DNA of 58,119 nt. Source: Streptomyces capoamus (GTDB lineage: Bacteria; Actinomycetota; Actinomycetes; Streptomycetales; Streptomycetaceae). Positions 44,372-52,627 of the stretch are shown here, piece by piece (position 1 is the first letter of the stretch; each line of letters starts with the position of its first letter). A program made the translations under genes and the position numbers. Below the pieces are notes generated by a model that was not told where the DNA came from, searched no databases, and saw only the letters and a list, made by a program, of their open reading frames with translations. The stretch lies in assembly GCF_014654935.1 (NCBI RefSeq), contig NZ_BNBF01000001.1, positions 691,125 to 749,243 of the forward strand, read 5' to 3'.

Positions 44372-44722
44372 TCAACGCAGCGTCCGCGCCCAGTCGTCCG
44401 GCACCCGGCCCGCCGGACCCGGCACCGGCTGGTCGGCGGGATGCGCGGCCGGGGGGGCGAGTTCGGGCCCGGAGGCGTACAACTCCTCGGTGGCGTAGTT
44501 CCAGAACCAGCCCTCGCCCGGCTCGAAGCTGCGGATCACCGGGTGACCGGTGGCCCGGTGGTGCGCGGTGGCGTGCTTGGCGGGGGAGTCGTCGCAGCAG
44601 CCGATGTGCCCGCACTGCGCGCACCGGCGCAGGTGGAACCACCAGCCGCCGGACTGCTCGCACTCCACGCAGCCCGGGCCGCTGGGCGGGACGCTGGGGT
44701 CGATTCCTTCGGTGTCGCTCAT
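44372..44722 (-). CDS. UBP-type zinc-finger protein
   Basis: A 116-residue protein with a single ZnF-UBP domain: Cys18, Cys21, Cys34, Cys37, Cys42, His50, His54 and His60 sit in GCVECEQSGGWWFHLRRCAQCGHIGCCDDSPAKHATAHHRATGHPV, followed by the conserved EPGEGWFWNY strand. In eukaryotes the fold binds the free C-terminus of ubiquitin; bacteria have no ubiquitin, so the ligand here is unknown. The ATG at 44722 overlaps the kinase stop (ATGA). It is the last gene of a tight three-gene operon. Confidence 0.92.
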   Translation of the reverse strand: MSDTEGIDPSVPPSGPGCVECEQSGGWWFHLRRCAQCGHIGCCDDSPAKHATAHHRATGHPVIRSFEPGEGWFWNYATEELYASGPELAPPAAHPADQPVPGPAGRVPDDWARTLR

Positions 44723-46170
44723 TCCGGCTCCTCGTCGGGTGTCTCGGCGGTCAGGGGCAGCAGCACCTGGAAGCGGGTGTCGCCGGGCACGGACTCGACC
44801 CGCAGGGTGCCGTGGTGCTTGTTGACGACGATCCGCCAGGAGATGTCCAGGCCGAGCCCGGTGCCCTCGCCGACCGGCTTGGTGGTGAAGAACGGGTCGA
44901 AGATCCGGTCCTTGATCTCCGGCGGGACACCGGGTCCGGTGTCCCGGAACTCCACCAGCAGCCGCTCGTGGTGGAGCGCCGTCCGCACGGTCAGCGTGCC
45001 CTGGCCGCCCGCGCCGTTCATGGCCGAGACGGCGTTGTCGACGAGGTTGGTCCACACCTGGTTCAGCTCGGCCGGGTAGGCGGGCACCGCCGGGAGCGTG
45101 CGGTCGTAGTCCTTGACGACCTCGATGCCCGGCCCGATCTTCCCGGAGAGCATCAGCAGCGTGCTGTCGAGGAGTTCGTGCACGTCCACCACCCGGTACG
45201 GGGCCCGGTCCAGCTGTGAGTACTGCTTGGCCGCGTCGACCAGGTGCGAGATGCGGGTGGTGGAGTCCTCGATCTCGTTCATCAACAGCTCGGTCTCGAC
45301 GGTGTAGTTGAGCCAGCCGACCGCGTTCGGCAGGATCTCCTCGCCCACCGCCGCCGCGACCTGCTCCAGCCAGTCCACGTCCAGTCCGGCCTGCACGAAG
45401 GTGGGCGCCACCTGCCAGCCCTGCTGGAAACCGTGGTCCTCCAGCCAGTCGCTGAGGGCGTCCTCCCGGTCACTGGCCTCCAACGGGCTGAGCACCGGCG
45501 CCTTGCCCACCCGCTCCGCGGTCCGCTCCTGGATCTCGACGAGGGTCGCCAGGCAGTCCCGGGAGAACGGCCCCCCGGCGATCAGTGCCAGCTTGTGCCG
45601 CATCTTCGCGACCCGCTCTCGCAGGGTCGCGGTGGCCCGCACAGCCGCGGCCGCGGGATTGTTCAGCTCGTGCGTGAGCCCCGCCGACAGCGAGCCCAGC
45701 GCCAGCAGCCGTTCCCGCTGCCCGATCATCGCCTGGGTGTTCTTCGTCCCGAAGAACAGGCCCTCCAGCAGGTGCACGGCCATCGGGAACCACTCGCGCA
45801 TGACGTCCGCGAAGAGGTCCGCCGGCAGCACGAAGAACCGCGTCGGCTCGGTGACCCGCATGGAGTTGTTGTAGACCTGCCGCACCCGGTCGCCGAGGTA
45901 GGCCTGCATCGCGCCGGCGTACACCCCGGGCTGCGAGGTCCGGGTGACCTCCACGTCGTCACCGCCGACCCGGCGGGAGAGCACGACCGTGCCCTCGATC
46001 ATCACGAAGAAGCAGGTGGCCGGGTCGCCCTCGGTGTAGACCGGGCCGGGCTGGAACAGCTCCACCCGGCCCTGGGCGCACAGCCGGCCCAGCTGTTCGG
46101 CGCTCAGCTTCTCGAAGAGGAACAGCGAGCCGATCTCCTGCGGGCTGCACGCCACGACCTGCCCGCTCAT
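44719..46170 (-). CDS. Histidine kinase with N-terminal cyclic-nucleotide-binding domain
   Basis: A 483-residue soluble sensor kinase with no membrane span. A Crp-type cNMP-binding domain covers about residues 15-135 (EKLSAEQLGRLCAQGRVELFQPGPVYTEGDPATCFFVMIEG). The phospho-acceptor His167 is in GSLSAGLTHELNNPAAAAVRA. The ATPase core shows NQVWTNLVDNAVSAM (N box), DTGPGVPPE and GEGTGLGLDISWRIV (G boxes). Its start overlaps the upstream oxidoreductase/receiver gene, whose receiver domain is the likely phosphate acceptor. Confidence 0.93.
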   Translation of the reverse strand: MSGQVVACSPQEIGSLFLFEKLSAEQLGRLCAQGRVELFQPGPVYTEGDPATCFFVMIEGTVVLSRRVGGDDVEVTRTSQPGVYAGAMQAYLGDRVRQVYNNSMRVTEPTRFFVLPADLFADVMREWFPMAVHLLEGLFFGTKNTQAMIGQRERLLALGSLSAGLTHELNNPAAAAVRATATLRERVAKMRHKLALIAGGPFSRDCLATLVEIQERTAERVGKAPVLSPLEASDREDALSDWLEDHGFQQGWQVAPTFVQAGLDVDWLEQVAAAVGEEILPNAVGWLNYTVETELLMNEIEDSTTRISHLVDAAKQYSQLDRAPYRVVDVHELLDSTLLMLSGKIGPGIEVVKDYDRTLPAVPAYPAELNQVWTNLVDNAVSAMNGAGGQGTLTVRTALHHERLLVEFRDTGPGVPPEIKDRIFDPFFTTKPVGEGTGLGLDISWRIVVNKHHGTLRVESVPGDTRFQVLLPLTAETPDEEPE

Positions 46171-47843
46171 GACTGCTCCAGGTACCGGTGGACGAGCATG
46201 ACGGCCATGGCTCCCTCTCCGACGGCGGACGCGACGCGCTTGGCGGACTCGGCGCGCGCGTCGCCCGCGACGAACACGCCGGGGATGCTGGTCTCCAGGT
46301 GGTACGGCGGCCGGTCCAGCTCCCAGCCGGCCGGCGGCCGTCCGTCGGCGGTCAGGTCGGGCCCGGCCAGGATGAACCCGCGCTGGTCGCGCAGCACGCT
46401 CGCGCCGAGCCAGTCGGTCAGCGGGGCGGCGCCGATGAACACGAACATCCACTGGGCGTCGACCTGTTCGGTCCGTCCGGTCACGGTGTTCCGGAGCGTC
46501 AGCCGCTCCAGGTGGTCCGCCCCGTGGGCCTGCTCGACGACCGTGTGGCAGCGCACCGCGATGTTCGGGGCCTCGCCTATCTGCTGGATCAGGTAGTGCG
46601 ACATGGACGCCGACAGGTCCGGGCCGCGCACCAGCAGCGTCACCGACTTCGCTCCCCGGGACAGGTACATGGCCGCCTGGCCCGCCGAGTTGGCGCCGCC
46701 CACGATGTAGATGTCCTGGCCCTGGCAGGAGGCGGCCACGGTCAGCGCCGAGCCGTAGAACACCCCGCACCCGGTCAGGTCGGTGCAGCCGGCGGCCTCC
46801 AGCTGCCGGTACTGCACCCCGGTCGCCAGGATCACGCTGTGCGCCGCGATCGCCGAGCCGTCCGCGAACCGTACGACCCGTGCGGCGCCGTTGACCTCCA
46901 GACCCGTCACCTCGCGGGCGGTCAGGATCTCGGCGCCGAACTTGGCCGCCTGCCGGCGCGCCCGGTCGGTGAGCTGGGCGCCGGAGACGCCGTCGGGGAA
47001 GCCGAGGTAGTTCTCGATCCGGGAGCTCTGCCCGGCCTGGCCGCCGGTCGCCGACCGCTCCACCAGCACGGTCCGCAGGCCCTCGGAGGCGCCGTACACG
47101 GCCGCGCCGAGCCCGGCCGGCCCGCCGCCGATCACGATCAGGTCGTAGAAGTCGGCCGTCGGTGTCGTCGCCAGGCCCACGTGCGCGGCCAGCTCCGGTG
47201 CCTCCGGCTCGACCAGCACCGTGCAGTCCGGGGTGATCACCAGCGGCAGCCGCTGCCCGTCCTGCCCGGCCGCCGCCAGCAGCCGCCGCCCCTCCGGCTC
47301 CTCCACCGAGTACCAGCGGTACGGCACCTGGTTGCGGGCCAGGAACTCGCGCACCTCCGAGGAGCGCGCCGACCAGCGGTGTCCGACCACCTTGGTGCTG
47401 GGCACGGGCTTGTAGGCGCCGGCCCGCCACGCGGCCAGCAGGTCGTCCAGCACCGGGTAGAGCTTCTCCTCCGGCGGGTCCCAGGGCTTGAGCAGGTAGT
47501 GGTCGAGGTCGACCACGTTGATCGCGTCGATCGCCGCGTTGGTGTCCGCGTAGGCGGTCAGCAGCACCCGACGCGCCCCCGGGTACACGTCCAGGGCCTG
47601 CTCCAGGAACTCGATGCCGTTCATCTGCGGCATCCGGTAGTCGGCCAGGATCACCGCCACCAGGTCCCCGCGCAGCTTCAGCTCGCGCAGCGCCTCCAGC
47701 GCGGACTCGCCGGACTCCGCGCGCACGATCCGGTACGACTCGCCGTAGCGCCGCCTGAGGTCGCGGGCGACGGCGCGGGAGACTCCCGGGTCGTCGTCCA
47801 CGGTCAGGATGACGGTCCGCGCGGTCTCGGCGGCCTGTGCCAT
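46167..47843 (-). CDS. Response-regulator receiver fused to thioredoxin-reductase-like flavoprotein
   Basis: A 558-residue three-part protein. Residues 10-135 are a receiver domain with phospho-site Asp68 (VILADYRMP) and Lys119 (YLLKPWD). Residues about 148-226 resemble a glutaredoxin fold (STKVVGHRWSARSSEVREFLARNQVPY) but lack the CxxC. Residues 233-558 are a thioredoxin-reductase-like module with FAD motif IGGGPAGLGAAVY (238-250), NADPH motif VGGANSAGQAA, and FAD motif GVFVAGDARA; where thioredoxin reductase has CxxC, the sequence reads GVFYGSALT (360-368). ATG at 47843 follows GGGGAGACGT. First gene of the operon. Confidence 0.93.
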   Translation of the reverse strand: MAQAAETARTVILTVDDDPGVSRAVARDLRRRYGESYRIVRAESGESALEALRELKLRGDLVAVILADYRMPQMNGIEFLEQALDVYPGARRVLLTAYADTNAAIDAINVVDLDHYLLKPWDPPEEKLYPVLDDLLAAWRAGAYKPVPSTKVVGHRWSARSSEVREFLARNQVPYRWYSVEEPEGRRLLAAAGQDGQRLPLVITPDCTVLVEPEAPELAAHVGLATTPTADFYDLIVIGGGPAGLGAAVYGASEGLRTVLVERSATGGQAGQSSRIENYLGFPDGVSGAQLTDRARRQAAKFGAEILTAREVTGLEVNGAARVVRFADGSAIAAHSVILATGVQYRQLEAAGCTDLTGCGVFYGSALTVAASCQGQDIYIVGGANSAGQAAMYLSRGAKSVTLLVRGPDLSASMSHYLIQQIGEAPNIAVRCHTVVEQAHGADHLERLTLRNTVTGRTEQVDAQWMFVFIGAAPLTDWLGASVLRDQRGFILAGPDLTADGRPPAGWELDRPPYHLETSIPGVFVAGDARAESAKRVASAVGEGAMAVMLVHRYLEQS

Positions 47844-48100
47844 ACGTCTCCCCACCCGGTGTCGGATCCCCCGGCCGGTGTCGTGGGGACCACCGCGCCG
47901 GTTCCAGGCCATCGTAGGGTCGGGCCGCCGGGTCGCGCTTGTCCGAGAGCGACCACCGCTTGCCCCACGGCGCCCTCGGGCGCGCCCGCCGCGCGGAAGA
48001 GCCGGTGCGCCGGCTCGGGGGAAGATCATCATGACCGTGTGCGCCGGCGCCCCGCAGCGGGCACCGGTGTCCTGAGGACGCGACGACGAGGGGATCACGG

Positions 48101-48967
48101 ATGACACGCCCGATCACGGCAGGGGTGGACGGCACCGAGGAGAGTCTGGCCGCGCTGGACTGGGCGGCCCGGGAGGCCGTACGGCGGGGCCTGCCGCTGC
48201 GTGTGGTGCACGCCTGGCGGTACGCCGAGGCGCTGGCCGCCGCCGACCGCGAGACCCAGCACGGGTGGGTGGCGCAGGGGGTGGCGGAGGCCGTGCGCGC
48301 CGTCTCCGCGCGGCACCCGGGGCTGACGGTGACCACGGACGTGGTCGAGGGCGCTGCCGCGCACGCCCTGGCCGAGGCGGCGGCCGGGGCCGAGACACTG
48401 GTGCTCGGTTCGCGCGGCCACGGGCCGGTCGTCGGGTTTCTGCTGGGCTCGGTCGGCCAGCAGGTGATTGCGGAGGCGGCCCGGCCCGTGGTCCTGGTCC
48501 GGGCCGGCGACCAGCCCACGGCGGAGGCGGCCGGCCGGGACGTCGTGGTGGGTCAGCACGGCGGCCCCGAGGACAGCGCGGCGGCGCTGCGGTTCGCGTT
48601 CGAGACGGCGGCGGCCCGCGGCGCGGCCGTCACCGCCGTCCGCGCCTGGCCGCTGCCGCCGGTGTTCGCCTACAGCCCCGGATCGCTGAAGCTGCTCGAC
48701 GACGCGGGCGGCCTGGAGCCGTACGAGAAGCAGGCGCTGGGCGAGGCCCTGGCGCCCTGGCGTGAGCGGTTCCCGCAGGTGTCCGTCGCCGAGCACGTCG
48801 AGATGGGCAGCGCGGGGCAGGTGCTGCTGTCGCTGGCCGGCCGGGCCCAGCTGATGGTCGTCGGCCGCCGGGCCCGCCGCACGGCCGTCGGCGCCCGGAT
48901 CGGCTCGGTGGCGCACGGGGTGCTGCACCACGCCGAGTGCCCGGTGGCCGTCGTCCCGCACGAGTGA
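48101..48967 (+). CDS. Universal stress protein, tandem UspA domains
   Basis: A 288-residue protein with two Usp domains. The first is ITAGVDGTEESLAALDWAAREAVRRGLPLRVVHAW to VLGSRGHGPVVGFLLGSVGQQVIAEAARPVVLV, with the ATP-binding G-2x-G-9x-G(S/T). The second begins near residue 148 and ends [34 protein letters not shown]. It is divergent from the receiver/flavoprotein gene across 257 bp, and Usp genes are common neighbours of oxygen and redox sensing systems in actinobacteria. It ends 1 bp before the convergent DUF4032 gene. Confidence 0.93.
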   Translation: MTRPITAGVDGTEESLAALDWAAREAVRRGLPLRVVHAWRYAEALAAADRETQHGWVAQGVAEAVRAVSARHPGLTVTTDVVEGAAAHALAEAAAGAETLVLGSRGHGPVVGFLLGSVGQQVIAEAARPVVLVRAGDQPTAEAAGRDVVVGQHGGPEDSAAALRFAFETAAARGAAVTAVRAWPLPPVFAYSPGSLKLLDDAGGLEPYEKQALGEALAPWRERFPQVSVAEHVEMGSAGQVLLSLAGRAQLMVVGRRARRTAVGARIGSVAHGVLHHAECPVAVVPHE

Positions 48968-48968
48968 G

Positions 48969-50204
48969 CTACCGCGGGGTGGTCGGCTCCAGGGTGGCCC
49001 GCGCCTTCGGCAGGACGTTGTCGATGTAGTCCTCGACGGCGGTGCCGAGCCCTATGTCGTGCTGGGCGCGCTCGGACAGGTACCAGCGGTGCTCCAGGAG
49101 CTCGTGGTAGATCTCGGCCGGGTCCATGGAGCCGCGCAGCTCGGGCGGCACCGCCCGCACGGTCGGCCGGAACACGTCCCGCACCCAGCGGTGGGCGAGC
49201 ACCTCGGGCCGGGCGGCGAGGGGGTCGCCGGGCGCGTAGTCGTCCTGGGTGGCCATCCAGCTCTCCAGGTCGTTCAGCAGCCGCCGTGCCTGGTTCTCCT
49301 CCGCGTCCAGGCCGGTCAGCCGCAGCAGCTGCCGCTGGTGGTGGCCGGCGTCCACGACCTTCGGCACGAAGGTGACCGTGTCCCCGTTCGAGGAGTGCTC
49401 GATCTGCATCTCGGCGACGTCGAAGCCCAGGTCGTTGAGGCGGCGGATGCGGCGCTCGATGTAGTGGTACTTGCCCGCCGGGTACACCGAGGTGCGGGTC
49501 AGCTCCTGCCACAGTCCCTGGTAGCGGGTGCGGATCTCGTGGCCGAACTGGACCGGGTCGACGGACGGGTGCAGTGCGCCGGAGGCCTCCAGGTCGAGCA
49601 GCTCGCCGCTGATGTTGACGCGGGCGAGGTCCAGGTCGTAGTCCCGCTGCCCGGTGCTGAGCTGCGGGTGCAGGTCGCCGGTCTCGGCGTCGACCAGGTA
49701 GGCCGCGTAGGCGCCCGCGTCCCGCCGGAACAGGGTGTTGGACAGCGAGCAGTCGCCCCAGGCGAAACCGGCCAGGTGCAGGCGGACCAGCAGCACGGCG
49801 AGCGCGTCCATCAGCCGGTGCATGGTCGCCGGGCGCATGGTCGTCTCGAACATCGACCGGTACGGCATCGAGCCGCGCAGGTGCCGGGTGACCAGGACCG
49901 GCTCCAGCGGGGCGCCGGCGGCGTCGGTGCGGCCGGTGACCACGGCGAGCGGGTCGACGGCGGGAATGCCGAGCCGGTCCAGGTCGCGCAGCAGCTCGTA
50001 CTCGCGCAGCGCGGGCCGCTCGGCCAGCTCCTTGACGGCGATCACCTCGTCCCCGGCGTGCGCGTAGCGCACCACGTGCCGGGAGATGCCGCGGGGGAGC
50101 GGCACGAGGTACTCCTCGGGCCACTCCTCCAGCGGGGTGTCCCAGGGCAGGGCGAGCAGCAGCGCGGGGTGCTCCGGGTTCGTGGCGTTGATCTGCAAGG
50201 CCAT
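48969..50204 (-). CDS. DUF4032 protein with kinase-like N-terminal domain
   Basis: A 411-residue cytosolic protein. The N-terminal half looks like a lipopolysaccharide-kinase-type fold (VIAVKELAERPALREYELLRDLDRLGIPAVDPLAVV with a candidate Lys, HLAGFAWGDCSLSNTLFRRD in the catalytic loop position and YLVDAETGDLH in the DFG position). The second half is the actinobacterial DUF4032 region ending YLSERAQHDIGLGTAVEDYIDNVLP. ATG at 50204 is used rather than the GTG three codons earlier. The function is not established. Confidence 0.88.
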   Translation of the reverse strand: MALQINATNPEHPALLLALPWDTPLEEWPEEYLVPLPRGISRHVVRYAHAGDEVIAVKELAERPALREYELLRDLDRLGIPAVDPLAVVTGRTDAAGAPLEPVLVTRHLRGSMPYRSMFETTMRPATMHRLMDALAVLLVRLHLAGFAWGDCSLSNTLFRRDAGAYAAYLVDAETGDLHPQLSTGQRDYDLDLARVNISGELLDLEASGALHPSVDPVQFGHEIRTRYQGLWQELTRTSVYPAGKYHYIERRIRRLNDLGFDVAEMQIEHSSNGDTVTFVPKVVDAGHHQRQLLRLTGLDAEENQARRLLNDLESWMATQDDYAPGDPLAARPEVLAHRWVRDVFRPTVRAVPPELRGSMDPAEIYHELLEHRWYLSERAQHDIGLGTAVEDYIDNVLPKARATLEPTTPR

Positions 50205-50270
50205 GGCACGCACCCTAAGGCCCCGCGTACCTGTTCGAGGAGCCCGCCGGGAGACGGGAGGCGACAGGCC

Positions 50271-51026
50271 CTAGGAGGCCCGTTCCCGGGCCTGCTCGGC
50301 CGCGGCCCGCACCGGACCGCGGTGGACCGGGCCGTGTCCGGGCAGCAGGGTGTCACCGTCGAGCGCGCCGATCACGTCCAGGGAGGCCACGACCCGGTCG
50401 CGCTCGTGGTGGAAGAAGCCGTGCAGGATCTGCGGGCCTTGGATCCGTGAGGTCGCGTGCCCGCTGACCAGGGCGTCGCCGGAGATGACGATGCCCGCCG
50501 AGGGCAGGTGGTAGACGCAGTGGCCGTCGGTGTGGCCGGGGGTGTGCACGGGCACGGGGCGGCCGGGCACTTCCAGCGGCCCCTCGCCCGGGAAGCCCGG
50601 GAAGGGCTCGGGCGCGGTGACCGGGTTGTGGCGGGTGCCGCCCACCTGGATCACGTGCCGGGCCCAGGGGACGACACCGGGCCGCCAGGCGTTGCGCAGC
50701 ACGTCGCCGATGGTCGCCTGCTGGAGGAAGTCCCGCCGGGCGTGGGGCACTTCGGCCGGGTGCAGGTACACCGGGGTGCCGTGGCGGGCGCGCAGGTACT
50801 CGGCCGAGCCCAGGTGGTCGTTGTGCGCGTGGGTGATCAGTACGGCGGCGACCGCCTCGGGTGAACCGCCCACCTGCGCGAGCGATGCCAGGAGTCCCTC
50901 GCGGTCTCCCGGATAGCCGGTGTCCACCAGCGTGAGGGCGTCCCCGTCCTTCAGGATCACCCAGTTGACGTGGTGGCCGTGCACCAGGTAGGTGCCGTCG
51001 GCGACTTGGTGTACCTCTGCCCGCAT
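50271..51026 (-). CDS. MBL-fold metallo-hydrolase
   Basis: A 251-residue metallo-beta-lactamase-fold hydrolase with the metal motif LITHAHNDHLGSAEYL (HxHxDH as H-A-H-N-D-H), VHTPGHTDGHCVYHL, SGDALVSG and LLPGHGPV. ATG at 51026 with GGAGAGAAC upstream. This is the generic glyoxalase-II / lactonase-like group; the substrate cannot be told. It sits upstream of the DUF4032 gene on the same strand, 66 bp away. Confidence 0.9.
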   Translation of the reverse strand: MRAEVHQVADGTYLVHGHHVNWVILKDGDALTLVDTGYPGDREGLLASLAQVGGSPEAVAAVLITHAHNDHLGSAEYLRARHGTPVYLHPAEVPHARRDFLQQATIGDVLRNAWRPGVVPWARHVIQVGGTRHNPVTAPEPFPGFPGEGPLEVPGRPVPVHTPGHTDGHCVYHLPSAGIVISGDALVSGHATSRIQGPQILHGFFHHERDRVVASLDVIGALDGDTLLPGHGPVHRGPVRAAAEQARERAS

Positions 51027-51108
51027 GTTCTCTCCGAGCCCGTGTGCGGCTGGTCGTCGGGGACAGCCAACCAGATCCGGCAGGAGCCCGCGCAAGGGGC
51101 CCGCCCGG

Positions 51109-51738
51109 TCAGTGCACGCCGTGCGGCCGGAACTGGATGCTGACGCGCGGGCCCGCGGCCCGGCTGGACTTGGGGACGCAGTGCTCCCAGGTGCGCTGGC
51201 AGGAGCCGCCCATCACGATGAGGTCGCCGTGGCCGAGGGGCCGGCGCAGCGTGCCGCCGCCTCCGCCGGCCGGGCGCAGCAGCAGGTCCCGGGGGGCGCC
51301 GACGGAGAGGATCGCGACCATGGTGTCCTCGCGGGCGCCCCGTCCGATCCGGTCCCCGTGCCAGGCCACGCTGTCCCGGCCGTCACGGTAGAGGCAGAGC
51401 CCGGCGGTGGTGAACGGCTCGCCCAGCTCCTCGGCGTAGTGCCGGGACAGGGCGGCGCGGGCCTCGTCCAGGACGGGGTGAGGGAGCGGGTCCCCGGCGC
51501 CGTAGAAGGCCAGCAGGCGGGGTACGGCCACCACGTTGTCGTACATCCTGCGGTGCTCCGCCCGCCACGGCACGTCCGCCGCCAGCCGCTCGAACAGCGC
51601 GTCGGCGCCGCTGAGCCAGCCCGGCAGGACGTCGATCCAGGCGCCGGCGCCCAGCTCGGTACGGCGCAGCCCGTCCAGCGGGCCGAGCCGCAGCTCATCG
51701 GTCTGGTCGAACAGGGAGCCCTGGAGGTGCGTGGCCAT
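51109..51738 (-). CDS. alkB: AlkB-like Fe(II)/2-oxoglutarate dioxygenase
   Basis: A 209-residue AlkB-family DNA/RNA repair dioxygenase that removes alkyl groups from bases by oxidation. Ligands are His and Asp in SVAWHGDRIG, the distal His in RTWEHCVPK, and the 2-oxoglutarate arginines in RVSIQFRPH. The nucleotide lid region MYDNVVAVPRLLAFYGAG is typical. It lies divergent from a TetR gene across a stretch of dyad sequences (51758-51840), so its expression may be under that regulator. Confidence 0.93.
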   Translation of the reverse strand: MATHLQGSLFDQTDELRLGPLDGLRRTELGAGAWIDVLPGWLSGADALFERLAADVPWRAEHRRMYDNVVAVPRLLAFYGAGDPLPHPVLDEARAALSRHYAEELGEPFTTAGLCLYRDGRDSVAWHGDRIGRGAREDTMVAILSVGAPRDLLLRPAGGGGGTLRRPLGHGDLIVMGGSCQRTWEHCVPKSSRAAGPRVSIQFRPHGVH

Positions 51739-51757
51739 GGGGACAGCGTACTCCTGA

Positions 51758-51781
51758 ATCGAATATACGTTCCCATTCGAT
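51758..51781. promoter_or_regulatory. Inverted repeat ATCGAAT-N10-ATTCGAT upstream of alkB
   Basis: Perfect seven-bp arms 20 bp upstream of the alkB start codon, in an AT-rich island (AATATACGTT) that likely holds the promoter. Confidence 0.5.
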
Positions 51782-51805
51782 CAAGGCGACGTCACCCGGC
51801 CTCTT

Positions 51806-51840
51806 CCGATACAGCGGTGTATCGGATACGTTCGCGTATC
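51806..51840. promoter_or_regulatory. Overlapping GTATC/GATAC operator array upstream of TetR gene
   Basis: CCGATACA-GCGG-TGTATCGG (51806-51825) is followed by GATACG-TTCG-CGTATC (51825-51840), and GTATC-G-GATAC (51819-51829) bridges them. Such GATAC dyads are typical TetR operators; the TetR gene starts at 51880. Confidence 0.65.
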
Positions 51841-51879
51841 GAACGGCCGGTGACGAAAGGCGCGAGGAACGGCACCGCC

Positions 51880-52575
51880 ATGGACGGCACGACGACGGGC
51901 GACACGGCGATGGACGGCACGACGAGGGACGGCACGACGAGGGACGGCACGGCGTCGGACGACGCCCCCAAGCGCGTCACCCGGCGCCGGGCCCGCACCC
52001 GGGCCCGGCTGCTCGACGCCGCGTTCGCCGTGTTCGCGGCCAAGGGTTTCGGGCGGGTCTCCATCGAGGAGGTCTGCGAGGCCGCCGGGTTCAGCCGGGG
52101 CGCCTTCTACTCGAACTTCGCCACCCTGGACGAGCTGTTCTTCGCCCTCTACCAGGACCGCGCCGACCTCATCGCCGCCCAGGTGGCCGACGCCCTCGCC
52201 CAGGACGGGCCGGACCTGGACGTGCCCGCCTCCGTGGACCGGGTCACCGAGGTGCTGCTGCTCGACGTCGACTGGCTGCTGGTCAAGACCGACTTCCTGG
52301 TGCACGCCGCCCGGGACCCGGCCGTCGCCCGCGCCCTCCTCGACCACCGCGCCCGGCTCCGGCAGGCCGTCGCCGACCGGCTCGCGCGGGCCCGGGGCCA
52401 CACCGAACTGCCCGCCGTGCTCGGCGACGCCGACGGCGCCGCCCGCGCGGTGGTCGCGGCCTACGACGGCGTGACCACCCAGCTGCTGCTGGACCGGGAC
52501 GTCGACGCGGCCCGCGGCTGGCTGAGACAGCTGCTCACCGCGCTGCTCACCGGGAGCAGCGGCACCGCCGCATGA
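51880..52575 (+). CDS. TetR/AcrR-family regulator with repetitive N-terminal tail
   Basis: A 231-residue regulator. Residues 1-30 are a low-complexity tail of Asp/Gly/Thr repeats (MDGTTTGDTAMDGTTRDGTTRDG) made by 15-bp DNA repeats. The HTH is RARLLDAAFAVFAAKGFGRVSIEEVCEAAGFSRGAFYSNFATLDELFFALY, where FSRGAFYSNF is the recognition helix. ATG at 51880 has GAGGAAC upstream; an in-frame GTG at 51850 is possible. It is probably autoregulated through the GATAC array and may also control alkB and the dehydrogenase downstream. Confidence 0.9.
   Translation: MDGTTTGDTAMDGTTRDGTTRDGTASDDAPKRVTRRRARTRARLLDAAFAVFAAKGFGRVSIEEVCEAAGFSRGAFYSNFATLDELFFALYQDRADLIAAQVADALAQDGPDLDVPASVDRVTEVLLLDVDWLLVKTDFLVHAARDPAVARALLDHRARLRQAVADRLARARGHTELPAVLGDADGAARAVVAAYDGVTTQLLLDRDVDAARGWLRQLLTALLTGSSGTAA
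51913..51957 (+). repeat. 15-bp tandem repeats coding a TTRDG tail
   Basis: Two perfect copies of GACGGCACGACGAGG and a third diverged one (GACGGCACGGCGTCG), in frame, encoding DGTTR units in the N-terminal tail of the TetR protein. Confidence 0.8.
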
Positions 52576-52627
52576 GTCGTACCGGCGGCACCCCCGCATG
52601 AGTCGCACACGGAAGGACACGGACACC

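Noticed and set aside
44719-48519. A 1266-codon frame that would fuse the kinase to the oxidoreductase region
   Set aside because: Upstream of ATG 46170 this frame is antisense-like low complexity; the oxidoreductase is in a different frame with clear motifs and a 4-bp overlap.
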